NCBI GenBank assembly: GCA_965227215.1
Contig: OZ245729.1
Coordinates: 434,001 to 498,000, forward strand
DNA from: Gracilimonas sp965227215
GTDB taxonomy: Bacteria > Bacteroidota > Rhodothermia > Balneolales > Balneolaceae
DNA: 64,000 nt
Reading direction: 5' to 3'
Both the position numbers and the translations under genes were made by a program. Below, piece by piece: positions 27,198 to 37,346 of the stretch (its first letter is position 1; each line of letters starts with the position of its first letter). The notes below the pieces were generated by a model, which saw only the letters and a list, made by a program, of their open reading frames with translations, did no database searches and was not told the DNA's origin.

Positions 27198-29369
27198 TTA
27201 TTTGGCTAACCCGAAGTCAATTTGTCGCTTTTCTGTGTTTGTGCTTTTAACATAAACGTTGATTTCATCGCCAAGCTGGTACTGCTTTCCGCTTTTACGG
27301 CCTACCAAAGCATGGCGCTTTTCATCGAAAACGAAGTAATCACTTTTCAGATCGCTCATTCTTATCATTCCTTCACAATAAATGTCTTTCAGGGTCACAA
27401 AAATTCCCCGTTCCATCACACCGCTGATTATTCCATCAAACTTTTCACCGGTTTTGCCACTTAAAAACTCAACCTGCTTCAATTTAATAGAGTCACGTTC
27501 AGCATCAACAGCAACTCGTTCGCGCTCGCTGCAATGTTCTCCATCCTTCTTGAGCTGATCGTGGGTATAAACCCTTGCTCCTGAATTGTAACCTTTTAAC
27601 AGCCGATGCACAATAACATCAGGGTAACGGCGAATGGGACTGGTAAAGTGTGCATAGTGTCCAAAACCTAACCCAAAGTGGCCAACATTATTTGGAGAAT
27701 ATTCTGCCTTGGCCATTGCCCGCAACATTAGTCCGTTAACGATATACTCAAGGCTTGTATTTTCCACTTTTTTGAGAAGGTCGTTAATCTTTTTTGGAGA
27801 AATGTTATCTCCGACATCGAACTTAATTCCAATAGGTTTAACCTGTTCAGCTATTGAAGCCAGTTTTTCCTGATCGGGCTTGTCGTGTACCCGGTAGAAA
27901 AATGGATACAAATCTTTTGAGCGTTTCTTATTCGATTTCTTACGCAATTCTTCCACATGCATAGCCACGGTTTTGTTGGCCATAAGCATGCACTCTTCAA
28001 TCAGGCGATGAGCGAAAATGCGTTCTTTCAGGATTACTTTGAGTGGCTTTCCGTCATCATCTAAAACAAACTTCGGTTCAGGTGTATCAAAGTCGATAGC
28101 CCCCTCACGGAATCGTTTGTCCAAGAGGGTACGAGCCAATTCTTCTGCAAGCTTAACCTCTTTGGCATATTTGTGATTCTTGCCTTCAATCACCTGCTGG
28201 GCTTTGCCGTAAGTAAATCGCTGCTTAGAATGAATCACGGTTTCTTCAATAGAGTAATCAACCAGCTTGCCATTCGGAGCAATTTCCATAAAACAGCTAT
28301 AAGTTAATTTGTCCTCGTTGGGGCGTAAACTGCACACGCCATTACTCAGCACCTCGGGAAGCATTGGAATCACACGATCCACTAAATATACGCTTGTTCC
28401 CCGGCTGTGAGCTTCTTCATCCAATACCGTTTTTGGGGTGAGGTAATGCGTCACATCCGCAATATGAACCCCCAGGTAATAATTTCCATTATCCAGTTTT
28501 TTGATGCTCAGTGCATCATCAAAATCTTTGGCATCATCCGGGTCGATTGTAAATACGTTTTCGTCTCTTAAATCCCGGCGTCTTTGGCACTCCTCTTCGG
28601 GAATTTCGGTAGGAATCTGATTTGCATACTCCTCCACTTGCTTGGGAAACTCAGCAACCATATCGTTTTCAGCCAGTATTGATAGCACATTGGCATCATT
28701 GGAACCCGATTTACCCAACACCGATTTGATTCGTGCTTCCGGCAGCGCTTTGGGATGCACCCAATTCACCAGCTCAAAAATAACTTTATCTCCATCCTGA
28801 GCTCCATTCACGGATTCCGGTAGTACAAAAAAGTTAGTGTGAACCGATTTTTTATCAGACTCAATTACGAAATTCTCTTTACTGACTTTGGAAAGTGTCC
28901 CTACATAGAAATCTTTACCTCGCTCAAGTATCTCGAGAATTTTCCCACGGGGTTGGCCCGATCCTTTCTTCTGGCCGGTTATCTTAACCCGTACTTTATC
29001 ATCATTCAGGGCAGTTCCTACATCACGGGATGAAATCATCACGTCCTGATCGAGTTCTTCGGTTATTACATATCCTGTTCCGCGGACGGAGATATCAATT
29101 TTACCTTCTACAATGTTAGATGAATTACCGGATTTCTTTTTCTTCTTCTTACTGCTTTTCCCAAGAAAAACATAATTGTCCTTCCTGCTGATGGTATTTT
29201 GATTGGCCATTCGGCTTAATGACTTATCCAGCCGTTTAATTTCGTTATTACTTTCCAAGCGAAGTACGCTGATAATCTGCTCTCTGGTTAGCTTGCCGTC
29301 GGGGCTGTTTTTTAATAGATCAACAACCAGATCTTCAAATTTACTTAGTCTGTCTTTCTTACTACTCAT
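27198..29369 (-). CDS. rnr: Ribonuclease R
   Basis: The 723-residue 3'-5' exoribonuclease has an N-terminal helix-turn-helix-like region, two cold-shock domains (with a lysine-rich insert), the RNB catalytic domain (TIDPDDAKDFDDALSIKKL with the metal-binding aspartates), FTSPIRRYPDVIVHRLL, and a C-terminal S1 domain (GIISGVMERGIFVTLKDIYCEGMIRMSDL). It degrades structured RNA and takes part in RNA quality control. It lies between tamB and the protease/barrel gene. Confidence 0.96.
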   Translation of the reverse strand: MSSKKDRLSKFEDLVVDLLKNSPDGKLTREQIISVLRLESNNEIKRLDKSLSRMANQNTISRKDNYVFLGKSSKKKKKKSGNSSNIVEGKIDISVRGTGYVITEELDQDVMISSRDVGTALNDDKVRVKITGQKKGSGQPRGKILEILERGKDFYVGTLSKVSKENFVIESDKKSVHTNFFVLPESVNGAQDGDKVIFELVNWVHPKALPEARIKSVLGKSGSNDANVLSILAENDMVAEFPKQVEEYANQIPTEIPEEECQRRRDLRDENVFTIDPDDAKDFDDALSIKKLDNGNYYLGVHIADVTHYLTPKTVLDEEAHSRGTSVYLVDRVIPMLPEVLSNGVCSLRPNEDKLTYSCFMEIAPNGKLVDYSIEETVIHSKQRFTYGKAQQVIEGKNHKYAKEVKLAEELARTLLDKRFREGAIDFDTPEPKFVLDDDGKPLKVILKERIFAHRLIEECMLMANKTVAMHVEELRKKSNKKRSKDLYPFFYRVHDKPDQEKLASIAEQVKPIGIKFDVGDNISPKKINDLLKKVENTSLEYIVNGLMLRAMAKAEYSPNNVGHFGLGFGHYAHFTSPIRRYPDVIVHRLLKGYNSGARVYTHDQLKKDGEHCSERERVAVDAERDSIKLKQVEFLSGKTGEKFDGIISGVMERGIFVTLKDIYCEGMIRMSDLKSDYFVFDEKRHALVGRKSGKQYQLGDEINVYVKSTNTEKRQIDFGLAK

Positions 29370-29391
29370 TCAAATATTTTTATGCGGGAGC

Positions 29392-32300
29392 TTATCCCTC
29401 TATGTTTTCTGTTATTTCTTCTTGATTCTGTTCTTTTTCTTTAACGCCAAATAGCTTTCTGAAAGGCGAAAGCAACCGATTAAAAAATTCATCCCAGGTA
29501 TTGAAACTTACTTTGGCTTCAAGGCCTACCCCATTTATTTCCTGAGATTGTTGGGATTGTTCGGTGCTGCTAATGGTTCCGAAGGTAAGATCCTGGCGGT
29601 GGAAAGCCGTTACTGCAAAGGTGCGGTTTATTCTAAAGGTAGCACCAAGATCTCCAATATTTGATTGTCTTCCTGTTATCTGTCCTTCCCGGCGAAGTAT
29701 TATTTTGTCATTGTAAAGCCGTAGCGCAACTCCAAGGTCAACTTGGTTATATGTATTTAAGTTAAAATCTACATCTAAACTACTCAAATCACTGTTCAAT
29801 AACGAATTTACCTGATTTGATAACAATGGGTTAATAACCTGACTCGAAAGCAACGGGTTTAGTACCGCCGCACTGCCCGATAAGTTTTCTCCAAACGGAT
29901 TGGCTTGTGGGTCTCCGGCGGAGGAAACCGGAATGAAATCCCCCATAAGCATGAAGTTAGTTGCCTGAATTAATTTCAGGTTCTCATCTCTGTTTATGGA
30001 AGCCAGTTGCGTAGAAAGCGTTGAGCTTTGTTGCGACTCAAACGTATTAGGTAGCCGGAAAAAGAAGTTGTTTTCTATACTGGTTATGGTTCCGCCAATA
30101 TTTAGCACCAGTTCTACCGGTACACGCTGGGCGTTTTCAGGATCCCGGGTTCCGGTGCTGCTCAACGTATTGATATCCGGGCGGGCTCGATAGATGGCAT
30201 TCAGGTTCAGGCGTGCATTTGCCGGATCTCCTTCCCAGGTAATGGTACCCCCTGATTCCAACTCAAACCGACGAGTAAAAATGTCACCACTAACAAATTG
30301 GTAACTTCCCCCGGTAATATCAAAACGGCCAAACATCGATACCTGTTCGTCTTCAAGCAAAATACGCAGGCGTCCGGTACCATCGGCGGTAACGATATCA
30401 CCGGTAACCGGATCAAATATAAGCTGAACCGTCATCGGGTTGGTTGCCACAAATTGTAAATCTAATGTAAAGCGTTCGGCAAAGGTAAGTTCCTCTTCCT
30501 GTTGTCCCTCTTCAGCATTGCTTCGGTTTCGGGAATTCGTAGCGTTCACCCCCGAACTGATATCGTCCACATTAAAAGAGTTCACGAAGCGTATAAACCG
30601 GTTGTCTTCATTAAACTCCGTCTCTTCCAGTAATGGAATTGAAATCTGGGAAAAATCCGAAATAACAATAGGCTGTTCAGTCCGAAGAACCGGATTCATA
30701 TTAGTGCCTGAAATGGTAACGGTGCTTGAACCATAGGCTTGACCAAAAAATGCCACAGTCGGATCAAAAGAGCTGTTTAGAAACTGAAATTCATCCATAT
30801 CAAGGCTTATTCGAAGGCTGTCGGTAGGACCAAAATTGTTTAAATCATAAAAACCGCTCAGAATAGCACTACCACCTGAAGGGTCTATGAAATAAATATC
30901 ATTAAAGGTAAAGCCTTCGTACCGATTGAAGGTTAAACTGCCCTGTGCATAGTAATAAGTATCAAGAAATTCCGGGCGGATGTAAGCGGCATCTTCCGTA
31001 CCCACTATAAATTCGGATTCAAAATCATAGCTATCTAAGTTCCCCCATATTTTCCCCGAGCCGTTGGCCAACCCGGAAGCTTCTGCAAACACTTTCGGGC
31101 CTATGTATGGCAAAATCCACAAGTCAATGTTCTGAAAATCGATATCAAACTGATAGAGGGAATCTACTTCAGGAAAATTGCCTTCTTTTGGAGCTGAAAC
31201 ATACCCTTCAATATCAAAATTCTGTCCTTTTCGGTCGTTATTTTCATAGTATTGCGGATATTTAGCTGAATCCGTTCTCACGGAAATACGGGTATCAAAA
31301 CGATCTAAAGTTTGGTTGTATCGGCTGGTCAGCAGAATATCGCCAAAGAGGGTGTTATCCAGATTGAAGGCTTCAACGTCAATTTCACCCTGAATAGTCG
31401 GAACGGTAGTCAATGTACGGGTGGTAAATTTTCCATTTACGATTCCCCCAAACCGAATTCTTCCGCCTATCAGATCTGAAAGACGGCCTAGATTCACTTC
31501 TTCAATATTGTAGTCCACCGAATCTTCAGTAGAACTGCTGAACGTGCCGTTTACCTGAACAAATTGGGAGTCACTTTCAAAGACAAAATCTCTTAATGTT
31601 AATTTTTCATCCGACTGGTAGCGTAGCATGGGAGTCCCTTCATTGGCCCACTTAAATGTGCCGGTACCCAGTGTAAAATCATGGATAAACAATGAGAGTG
31701 CTTCATCCGAAATATCACCGCCGGCATGGAACGAGAATGAAGCATCATCGGCTAACTCACGGATATTACTTCTCAGTTCTACAGAATCCTGATTGAAATT
31801 GGCTTCAAAATCAAATTCCCGGCCTACTATAGAATTATAATCGATCTGAGCAGCGTTAGCCTGAAACTGAAGACCGGAAAAATCTTTCAGGTCCGCTTCC
31901 CTCCTGAAGCCTCCCGTTGTTTGGATCATCAGTGAATCTGCTTCAATGTCTTGAATACTGGTTTTGTTATCCATCAAAGTAGCATTAAAGAGCAACCGCT
32001 GAGAGTTCACATTTACCGTAGAATTGATTCGAGCTGAGGTTGAAATACGCGGAAAATTCGGGAAGTAAGAAGTAATCAGCCCAAGGTTTTTCAACCTCCC
32101 GGAAATAGTTAAATTTTGGTTACGACTGATTTGGGTGGAATCTCTGTATGTTGTCAAGCTGTCGAAAGCAATTTCTTCCCTCACCCGGTTGGCAAAATAT
32201 TGGCTCCATTGTTTGCCAAGAACCAGTAAATCTTCCGGCACAAAATCACCCTGTACGGTAGCATCAAAAGCGGTAGAGGTCAAGCGCAGAATCCGCTGCT

Positions 32301-34092
32301 GGGCATCCGGTTCATTGAAATCAACATATACCTGGTGCCGACCCAATGTATCATCTCCGGCCACAGCCCGGGTAATATCCAGGCTCACCTGTCCGTATAA
32401 GTCGTTCCACTCTTTTCCCTTTAAGCTCAAATCGTATTCCATATCCGCATACACTTCCCGCATGCGACTGTCCTGTATAATTTCATTTAAAAATATATTA
32501 CCTGCTTGTCCATTTAAGGAATAGGATGGAATTGGTGTAGTCAGGTCAATCGTACCATTAGTGGTCAAAAGTGCTCCATTTACTTCTGCCCTGATATCCG
32601 GTTCAATCAAACCATCATTCCAGTTTGCCAGTATAACGACCTGATTAAATCTGCGGTTGTCAAATGCCCCTTGGTTCGACCGAATAACCAGTCCGCCTTC
32701 GCTTTCTCTGAAGTTGAAAGATGTACTTTTGATTTCACCCGTTACTGTTAAATCGGTTGATTGTATCCTTGGGTCTATCAAATTTCCTAAGTCTAAAGAA
32801 TCGGTGTTGAAGTTGAGGTCAACTCCAATCCGATTGCCCCAATCCCAAACTCCATCTATCTCAAAACGCCCCCTTTGCATATTCTGAGCAACAATATTGG
32901 TTAACGTACTATCTAAAGTGCCCGAAACCTCCCCTTCGAACCGGGTTGAGATTAAAGCTTCAATCTGTGTGGGCGTGAGCGCCGAACTTATGAGTGCAAG
33001 CTCTTTTTGTGCCAGAACAATGGCGTCAAGGTTTACATTGTAAGACAGCCGGTCCATACTTCTCAGATTTTTTAATGTACCGTCCAGGTCAGCAAAACTT
33101 TCTCCTATACTCAGCTCTGCACTACTGAAATACAAGGAATCCAGCGTTCCTTCACCGGTTAAAGTTCCCCTAATATCACTTTGAAGTTCAGGAACATTCG
33201 GAAAGAAACGAGTAATGTATGATGATTCTAAGGCCAATCGATCTACGCTCATACTTAGTGTAGCGTTCTTCAGCTGCTTACTTACCTCGCCCTCCAGTAC
33301 ATTTACCCCTTCAGCCTCACCGCTAAACCGGCCGCTTGAATTACCGGACTTTATATTCAGAGCGTTAAGTTCCAAAAAGCGGGAATCGTTATAGATTTGC
33401 CCAAATAACTCAACGGTTGGGATATTGAACTCAGGCACATCAAACTGAACCCGGTTGATATCCACAAATCGCTGGTCGTCGGTAAACTCAAAAAACATAT
33501 CCATCTGAACATTCCGGATGTTTATGCTATCGGACGAGGATAACCGGTTCGGTCTCTCAAAAGCATTTCTAACTATAAAATTACCATCCCTGACTACCAC
33601 GGAAGGAATAATAACCTGAAAACCGGAGCCCGACTCATTTTCAGAACTTATCGCTCCCACTTCAGGGCTTGATTTCAGTTTAAAAGCCTCATCCAAAGAA
33701 AAATCAGATTCTGTGTCTATAACACCATTTGGTGATTCTACCTGAAGTGCATTGATAACCACCCTGTTCCGAAGCAGGGACCAAACATCCAGGCTGGCAG
33801 TGATGGAGTTCGTTTCAAATACCGGCCTGAAGTCCGATGAATCCGGGTAAATTCTAACATTATTCATTTGAATACGCAGCGGCAACAATCCCTCAAGCTG
33901 ACCAATGCTAAGCACCCCTTCAAAATTCTGACTAAACCGATCCTGAAGCTCTACAGCCACCTGATTCTTTACCGGTTGAAGCTGCATCAATCCAAAAGCA
34001 GTACCAAAAACAAGAGCAACGGTAAGCACCAGCACCCCGATAAAGGTCCAGAAAACATTCCAGGATTTATGTAACCAGCGTATATATGCCAC
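29392..34092 (-). CDS. tamB: TamB-like inter-membrane lipid-transport protein
   Basis: The 1566-residue protein has a single N-terminal membrane helix (NVFWTFIGVLVLTVALVFGTAFGL), a very long beta-rich periplasmic body with repeated short strands, and a C-terminal DUF490/TamB domain (FDPVTGDIVTADGTGRLRI... and GGSYQFVSGDIFTRRFELESGGTITWEGDP). TamB bridges the two membranes and moves phospholipids or helps barrel assembly with TamA. No tamA is adjacent. The gene starts one base into the aroB stop and is longer than E. coli TamB (about 1260). Confidence 0.92.
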   Translation of the reverse strand: MAYIRWLHKSWNVFWTFIGVLVLTVALVFGTAFGLMQLQPVKNQVAVELQDRFSQNFEGVLSIGQLEGLLPLRIQMNNVRIYPDSSDFRPVFETNSITASLDVWSLLRNRVVINALQVESPNGVIDTESDFSLDEAFKLKSSPEVGAISSENESGSGFQVIIPSVVVRDGNFIVRNAFERPNRLSSSDSINIRNVQMDMFFEFTDDQRFVDINRVQFDVPEFNIPTVELFGQIYNDSRFLELNALNIKSGNSSGRFSGEAEGVNVLEGEVSKQLKNATLSMSVDRLALESSYITRFFPNVPELQSDIRGTLTGEGTLDSLYFSSAELSIGESFADLDGTLKNLRSMDRLSYNVNLDAIVLAQKELALISSALTPTQIEALISTRFEGEVSGTLDSTLTNIVAQNMQRGRFEIDGVWDWGNRIGVDLNFNTDSLDLGNLIDPRIQSTDLTVTGEIKSTSFNFRESEGGLVIRSNQGAFDNRRFNQVVILANWNDGLIEPDIRAEVNGALLTTNGTIDLTTPIPSYSLNGQAGNIFLNEIIQDSRMREVYADMEYDLSLKGKEWNDLYGQVSLDITRAVAGDDTLGRHQVYVDFNEPDAQQRILRLTSTAFDATVQGDFVPEDLLVLGKQWSQYFANRVREEIAFDSLTTYRDSTQISRNQNLTISGRLKNLGLITSYFPNFPRISTSARINSTVNVNSQRLLFNATLMDNKTSIQDIEADSLMIQTTGGFRREADLKDFSGLQFQANAAQIDYNSIVGREFDFEANFNQDSVELRSNIRELADDASFSFHAGGDISDEALSLFIHDFTLGTGTFKWANEGTPMLRYQSDEKLTLRDFVFESDSQFVQVNGTFSSSTEDSVDYNIEEVNLGRLSDLIGGRIRFGGIVNGKFTTRTLTTVPTIQGEIDVEAFNLDNTLFGDILLTSRYNQTLDRFDTRISVRTDSAKYPQYYENNDRKGQNFDIEGYVSAPKEGNFPEVDSLYQFDIDFQNIDLWILPYIGPKVFAEASGLANGSGKIWGNLDSYDFESEFIVGTEDAAYIRPEFLDTYYYAQGSLTFNRYEGFTFNDIYFIDPSGGSAILSGFYDLNNFGPTDSLRISLDMDEFQFLNSSFDPTVAFFGQAYGSSTVTISGTNMNPVLRTEQPIVISDFSQISIPLLEETEFNEDNRFIRFVNSFNVDDISSGVNATNSRNRSNAEEGQQEEELTFAERFTLDLQFVATNPMTVQLIFDPVTGDIVTADGTGRLRILLEDEQVSMFGRFDITGGSYQFVSGDIFTRRFELESGGTITWEGDPANARLNLNAIYRARPDINTLSSTGTRDPENAQRVPVELVLNIGGTITSIENNFFFRLPNTFESQQSSTLSTQLASINRDENLKLIQATNFMLMGDFIPVSSAGDPQANPFGENLSGSAAVLNPLLSSQVINPLLSNQVNSLLNSDLSSLDVDFNLNTYNQVDLGVALRLYNDKIILRREGQITGRQSNIGDLGATFRINRTFAVTAFHRQDLTFGTISSTEQSQQSQEINGVGLEAKVSFNTWDEFFNRLLSPFRKLFGVKEKEQNQEEITENIEG

Positions 34093-35183
34093 TATTTAAA
34101 AATATTTAGCGTGTGTTCCCAGGCCCGTTGAACAAAGGCGGTATCCGATACCTTATAAACGTACGGAGAGCTTAACTCTTTTAACAAGATGAGTTGTATT
34201 TGTTCGTCTTTCACTTTCTTGTCTGTTTTCATCAGGTGTACCAGCTCTTCAGGGGAGGCGTTTACTTCATTCAAATTCAGCTTATACAACGACTTGAATT
34301 GCATTAAATTGGATAAGTTTATATTAGCTCCCAAAGAATTAGAAGCATGAACCGCAGCTATCATACCCGCATAAACGGCTTCGCCATGGGAATATGCCTT
34401 GTAGTTGCCTTCCTTTTCAATAACGTGAGCAAAGGTATGTCCAAAGTTCAAGAAGGCCCTTTTACCGGCCTCAAGTACGTCTTCAGCTACAATTTCTACT
34501 TTAATCTTTGCGCTTTGTTGAATCAGGGGTAGCCACGACTTGCCATCAACAAAGGTATTCTCTTCTATCAACGTGTTTACCTGCTCAAGGATTTCAGGGC
34601 TGTGAATCATCCCATACTTCAGTACTTCACTAAGCCCGTTTACCCATTCTTTTTCTGGCAGGGTTTCCAGGTATTTAACATCTGCAAACACAGCGGCCGG
34701 TTGATAAAAACTGCCCACCAGGTTTTTCCCGGTACTGTGGTTAATCCCGGTTTTTCCGCCAATCGAGCTATCCACCATAGCCAGTAAAGTAGTAGGGATG
34801 TGGATCAGTGGTAGTCCACGTAGAGCGGTAGCCGCCACAAAACCGGAAAGATCGCCGGTTACTCCACCACCTATGGCGATTAGCGGCGTGCCTCTTTCGG
34901 CCCCTTCACTTAACACAAAATCGACCGCCTGTTTATATATTTCGATATTTTTCGCCTGTTCTCCTCTGGGAACCTCAAAAATATGAAGCTCATTGAAGTG
35001 AGACTTCAGTGCTTTCTCAAAATGAGTTCGGTGATGCTTTAGCACAAAGGCATCGACCATCAGAAAAGCTTTGCCCGAACTGTAGTGTTGGACAAACTCC
35101 TCCAGTTCAGCACTCAGGTCGTAACCAAAGTGCAGTTCATAAATATCTTCTGTAGAGGTTTGGACTGAAATAGAATCAGACAT
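34092..35183 (-). CDS. aroB: 3-dehydroquinate synthase
   Basis: The gene starts at ATG 35183 (MSDSISVQTSTEDIYELHFG), giving 363 residues and an 8-base overlap with aroK; a longer frame to 35255 would only add sequence read out of frame within aroK. Motifs are GGGVTGDLSGFVAATALRG (NAD-binding), PTTLLAMVDSSIGGKTGINH and the zinc-ligand histidine in NFGHTFAHVIE. It makes 3-dehydroquinate from DAHP in the shikimate pathway, and lies with aroK as usual. Confidence 0.96.
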   Translation of the reverse strand: MSDSISVQTSTEDIYELHFGYDLSAELEEFVQHYSSGKAFLMVDAFVLKHHRTHFEKALKSHFNELHIFEVPRGEQAKNIEIYKQAVDFVLSEGAERGTPLIAIGGGVTGDLSGFVAATALRGLPLIHIPTTLLAMVDSSIGGKTGINHSTGKNLVGSFYQPAAVFADVKYLETLPEKEWVNGLSEVLKYGMIHSPEILEQVNTLIEENTFVDGKSWLPLIQQSAKIKVEIVAEDVLEAGKRAFLNFGHTFAHVIEKEGNYKAYSHGEAVYAGMIAAVHASNSLGANINLSNLMQFKSLYKLNLNEVNASPEELVHLMKTDKKVKDEQIQLILLKELSSPYVYKVSDTAFVQRAWEHTLNIFK

Positions 35184-35739
35184 GCCGGGTAATTTTTTCG
35201 ATGGCTGCATCCACCATTTCCTCAACCGTTGAGAATAATGGGGTTTTAATTGCAACCTGAGCCTGTTTGTAGAATTTTTCTCGCCCTGAATATAAGGCTT
35301 TCAGCTCTGTAAAGAGAGTATCCCTGGATTTAATTTTTCCTTCCTCATTATATAGTATGGGGCGTTCATTGCTTTCGAGGACTCTGTCCGTAATTTGTTC
35401 CAAAGGGGTATCCACAAATAGCAGCAATCCATTCAGCTTTAAATGGTCGATAATACGTTGATTTTGCAAGGCTCCTCCGCCCAAAGAGACTATGCCTTTG
35501 AAATTACGGGTGAGATCAATCAAATATTCCCACTCCTTTTTCCGAAAGTAGTCTTCTCCGTGTTCATCAAAGATAGCACGAATGCTCTTTCCTTCCCTTT
35601 CAACAATTACCTCATCCAGGTCGCGAAATTCCCGTTCAAGCTTCTTTGCCAGGGCTTTACCAAGTGTGCTTTTCCCGGATGCCATAAAGCCACACAGGTA
35701 AATACTTTCCTTAAATTTCTGTAGCCGATATGAATTCAT
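35176..35739 (-). CDS. aroK: Shikimate kinase
   Basis: The 187-residue enzyme phosphorylates shikimate. Motifs: Walker A GFMASGKST, the substrate-binding DLDEVIVEREGKSIRAIFDEHGEDYFR, and GGGALQ. It forms a pair with aroB, whose start it overlaps by 8 bases, and overlaps the upstream NFACT-like gene by 4 bases. Ordinary length for the family. Confidence 0.95.
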   Translation of the reverse strand: MNSYRLQKFKESIYLCGFMASGKSTLGKALAKKLEREFRDLDEVIVEREGKSIRAIFDEHGEDYFRKKEWEYLIDLTRNFKGIVSLGGGALQNQRIIDHLKLNGLLLFVDTPLEQITDRVLESNERPILYNEEGKIKSRDTLFTELKALYSGREKFYKQAQVAIKTPLFSTVEEMVDAAIEKITRHV

Positions 35740-37319
35740 GCTGTTGGTTTTTTTGGAGTCACCATTTCAACCTCTTCACGGTCAACAACTACCGCTCCGG
35801 GAGGTGAACCTTTGGGTTTACGCACGTATTTCTTTTTGGTAATGATTACCGGAGCCAGCTTCGATCCTTTTGCTTTTGAGTTATAAGCGGCGTAGGAGGC
35901 TGCTTCCAGTAACACCTTCTTTTCCGGCATGCCTTTGTCGTTTCCCATTCTAATTACCAAGTGCGAGCCGGGAACACCGCGAGCATGCATCCAGACATCC
36001 TCTTTATGGGCTTTTTGGACCAGCGCATCATTGCTTTTGGCATTTTTCCCTATCCATACCGGGTAGCCCTGAATTTCCAGTGTATGAAAGGGTAGCTGTT
36101 CATCATCCCCAGAATTATCCTGATTCCTATACTCTTTCAGTTCATCTTCATGATCTTTCTCCCAATCCTGAAACTCCCACAGATTGGTTATAGACTCAGC
36201 CTCTTCCAGTAAACGCTCGGCCTTTTCTTTTTCTTTCTGCATAATGGGAATACGTTTCATGGCTTCCTCATGCGATTTTTCCGCACCGGCCGACTTCTTG
36301 TAATATCGTTGAGCGTTTCCGGCTATATCCAGTTCGATATCCAACGGGATGGTTACCTTCTTTCCTTCATGGTACAAGTCATCTACCTCGATCTCCTCTT
36401 CGTTCACATCTCCGAGATGAGCATTGGCCATCAAAATATGCCCCCATTGCTCGTATTTTTCAGCCCTTTCCAGTCCCTTATCCGCCTGTTCCAGATTCTT
36501 GAGTCCCGATTTTGTTCGCTTAATTTTCCTTTTCAGGCTTTTAAGTAAGGATGATTTACGTTGCCGTAGTCGCTGATCTCGCGAATAGTTTTTGTACCGG
36601 TAGAGAATAAGATCGTTTACACTTTCAAACTCTTTCTCAGTTTTCACCGGAAGCGTTTCTTCAGAAAGCAAGGTGGTTTCTCCATTCTCCAAAAGCCGGG
36701 GAACCGCCTTGTCTTCCATCTCTTCACAAACTTTGCGAACAAACTCCTGAAGCTCATCTTCATCGGCTTCATCAAGGTTATAAATTTCAATCAGCTCCTG
36801 AATATTTTGACGAGGAAACATCGCGTTAATAGCCACAATTTTATTCTTGGTGCTTTTTCTGCTGATGTCTTCCTCAATCTCATACACATTCAGTTTTTGG
36901 GGATTTGGTGTTTCTTCTTCCGTCTCATCATACTCTTTAAACACCTCAATAATTTCCCCATTCTTTGAAAGAAATACATTAGCACGATTACTGAATAGCC
37001 GGAAATGTAGCTTGTATCCGTTTTCAAAGTGAATAAAAAACCACCGATCTGTTTCAGGAATGGTTACGTCCGTGATTTCCGCACCATAAATTTTCTCAAA
37101 GAAATCGATGGTGTTGCTCTTTTTTGCCCCTCGAAAACTATCCAAATAAAGAGCGATATTTCCCGGAGCCGAACTGAAACATAATCGGTGTTTGGCGGTA
37201 TCTGTATGTACAAAAAACTCTATATAATTTTTATACGGACTAACCGCCTGCTCGATTTTACCAGCAGTTAATTTGTTTTTAAGCTCTCGCTTTAGATATA
37301 TTAGTTCGTAATAGTTCAT
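35736..37319 (-). CDS. NFACT-family ribosome-quality-control protein (RqcH-like)
   Basis: The 527-residue protein has an NFACT-N domain (MNYYELIYLKRELKNKLTAGKI..., with the long helical coiled coil of residues about 235-380) and a C-terminal NFACT-R (DUF814) domain containing KNAKSNDALVQKAHKEDVWMHARGVPGSHLVIR. The family includes bacterial RqcH/FbpA that tags stalled nascent chains with alanine. It is co-transcribed with aroK. Only 27 bases separate it from the divergent gene at 37347. Confidence 0.85.
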   Translation of the reverse strand: MNYYELIYLKRELKNKLTAGKIEQAVSPYKNYIEFFVHTDTAKHRLCFSSAPGNIALYLDSFRGAKKSNTIDFFEKIYGAEITDVTIPETDRWFFIHFENGYKLHFRLFSNRANVFLSKNGEIIEVFKEYDETEEETPNPQKLNVYEIEEDISRKSTKNKIVAINAMFPRQNIQELIEIYNLDEADEDELQEFVRKVCEEMEDKAVPRLLENGETTLLSEETLPVKTEKEFESVNDLILYRYKNYSRDQRLRQRKSSLLKSLKRKIKRTKSGLKNLEQADKGLERAEKYEQWGHILMANAHLGDVNEEEIEVDDLYHEGKKVTIPLDIELDIAGNAQRYYKKSAGAEKSHEEAMKRIPIMQKEKEKAERLLEEAESITNLWEFQDWEKDHEDELKEYRNQDNSGDDEQLPFHTLEIQGYPVWIGKNAKSNDALVQKAHKEDVWMHARGVPGSHLVIRMGNDKGMPEKKVLLEAASYAAYNSKAKGSKLAPVIITKKKYVRKPKGSPPGAVVVDREEVEMVTPKKPTA

Positions 37320-37346
37320 TTAATTTGAGGGGAAAATACAGGTTTC

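Noticed and set aside
35184..35255. Upstream extension of AroB
   Set aside because: It only reads a second frame of the aroK 3' end; MSDSIS is the natural start.
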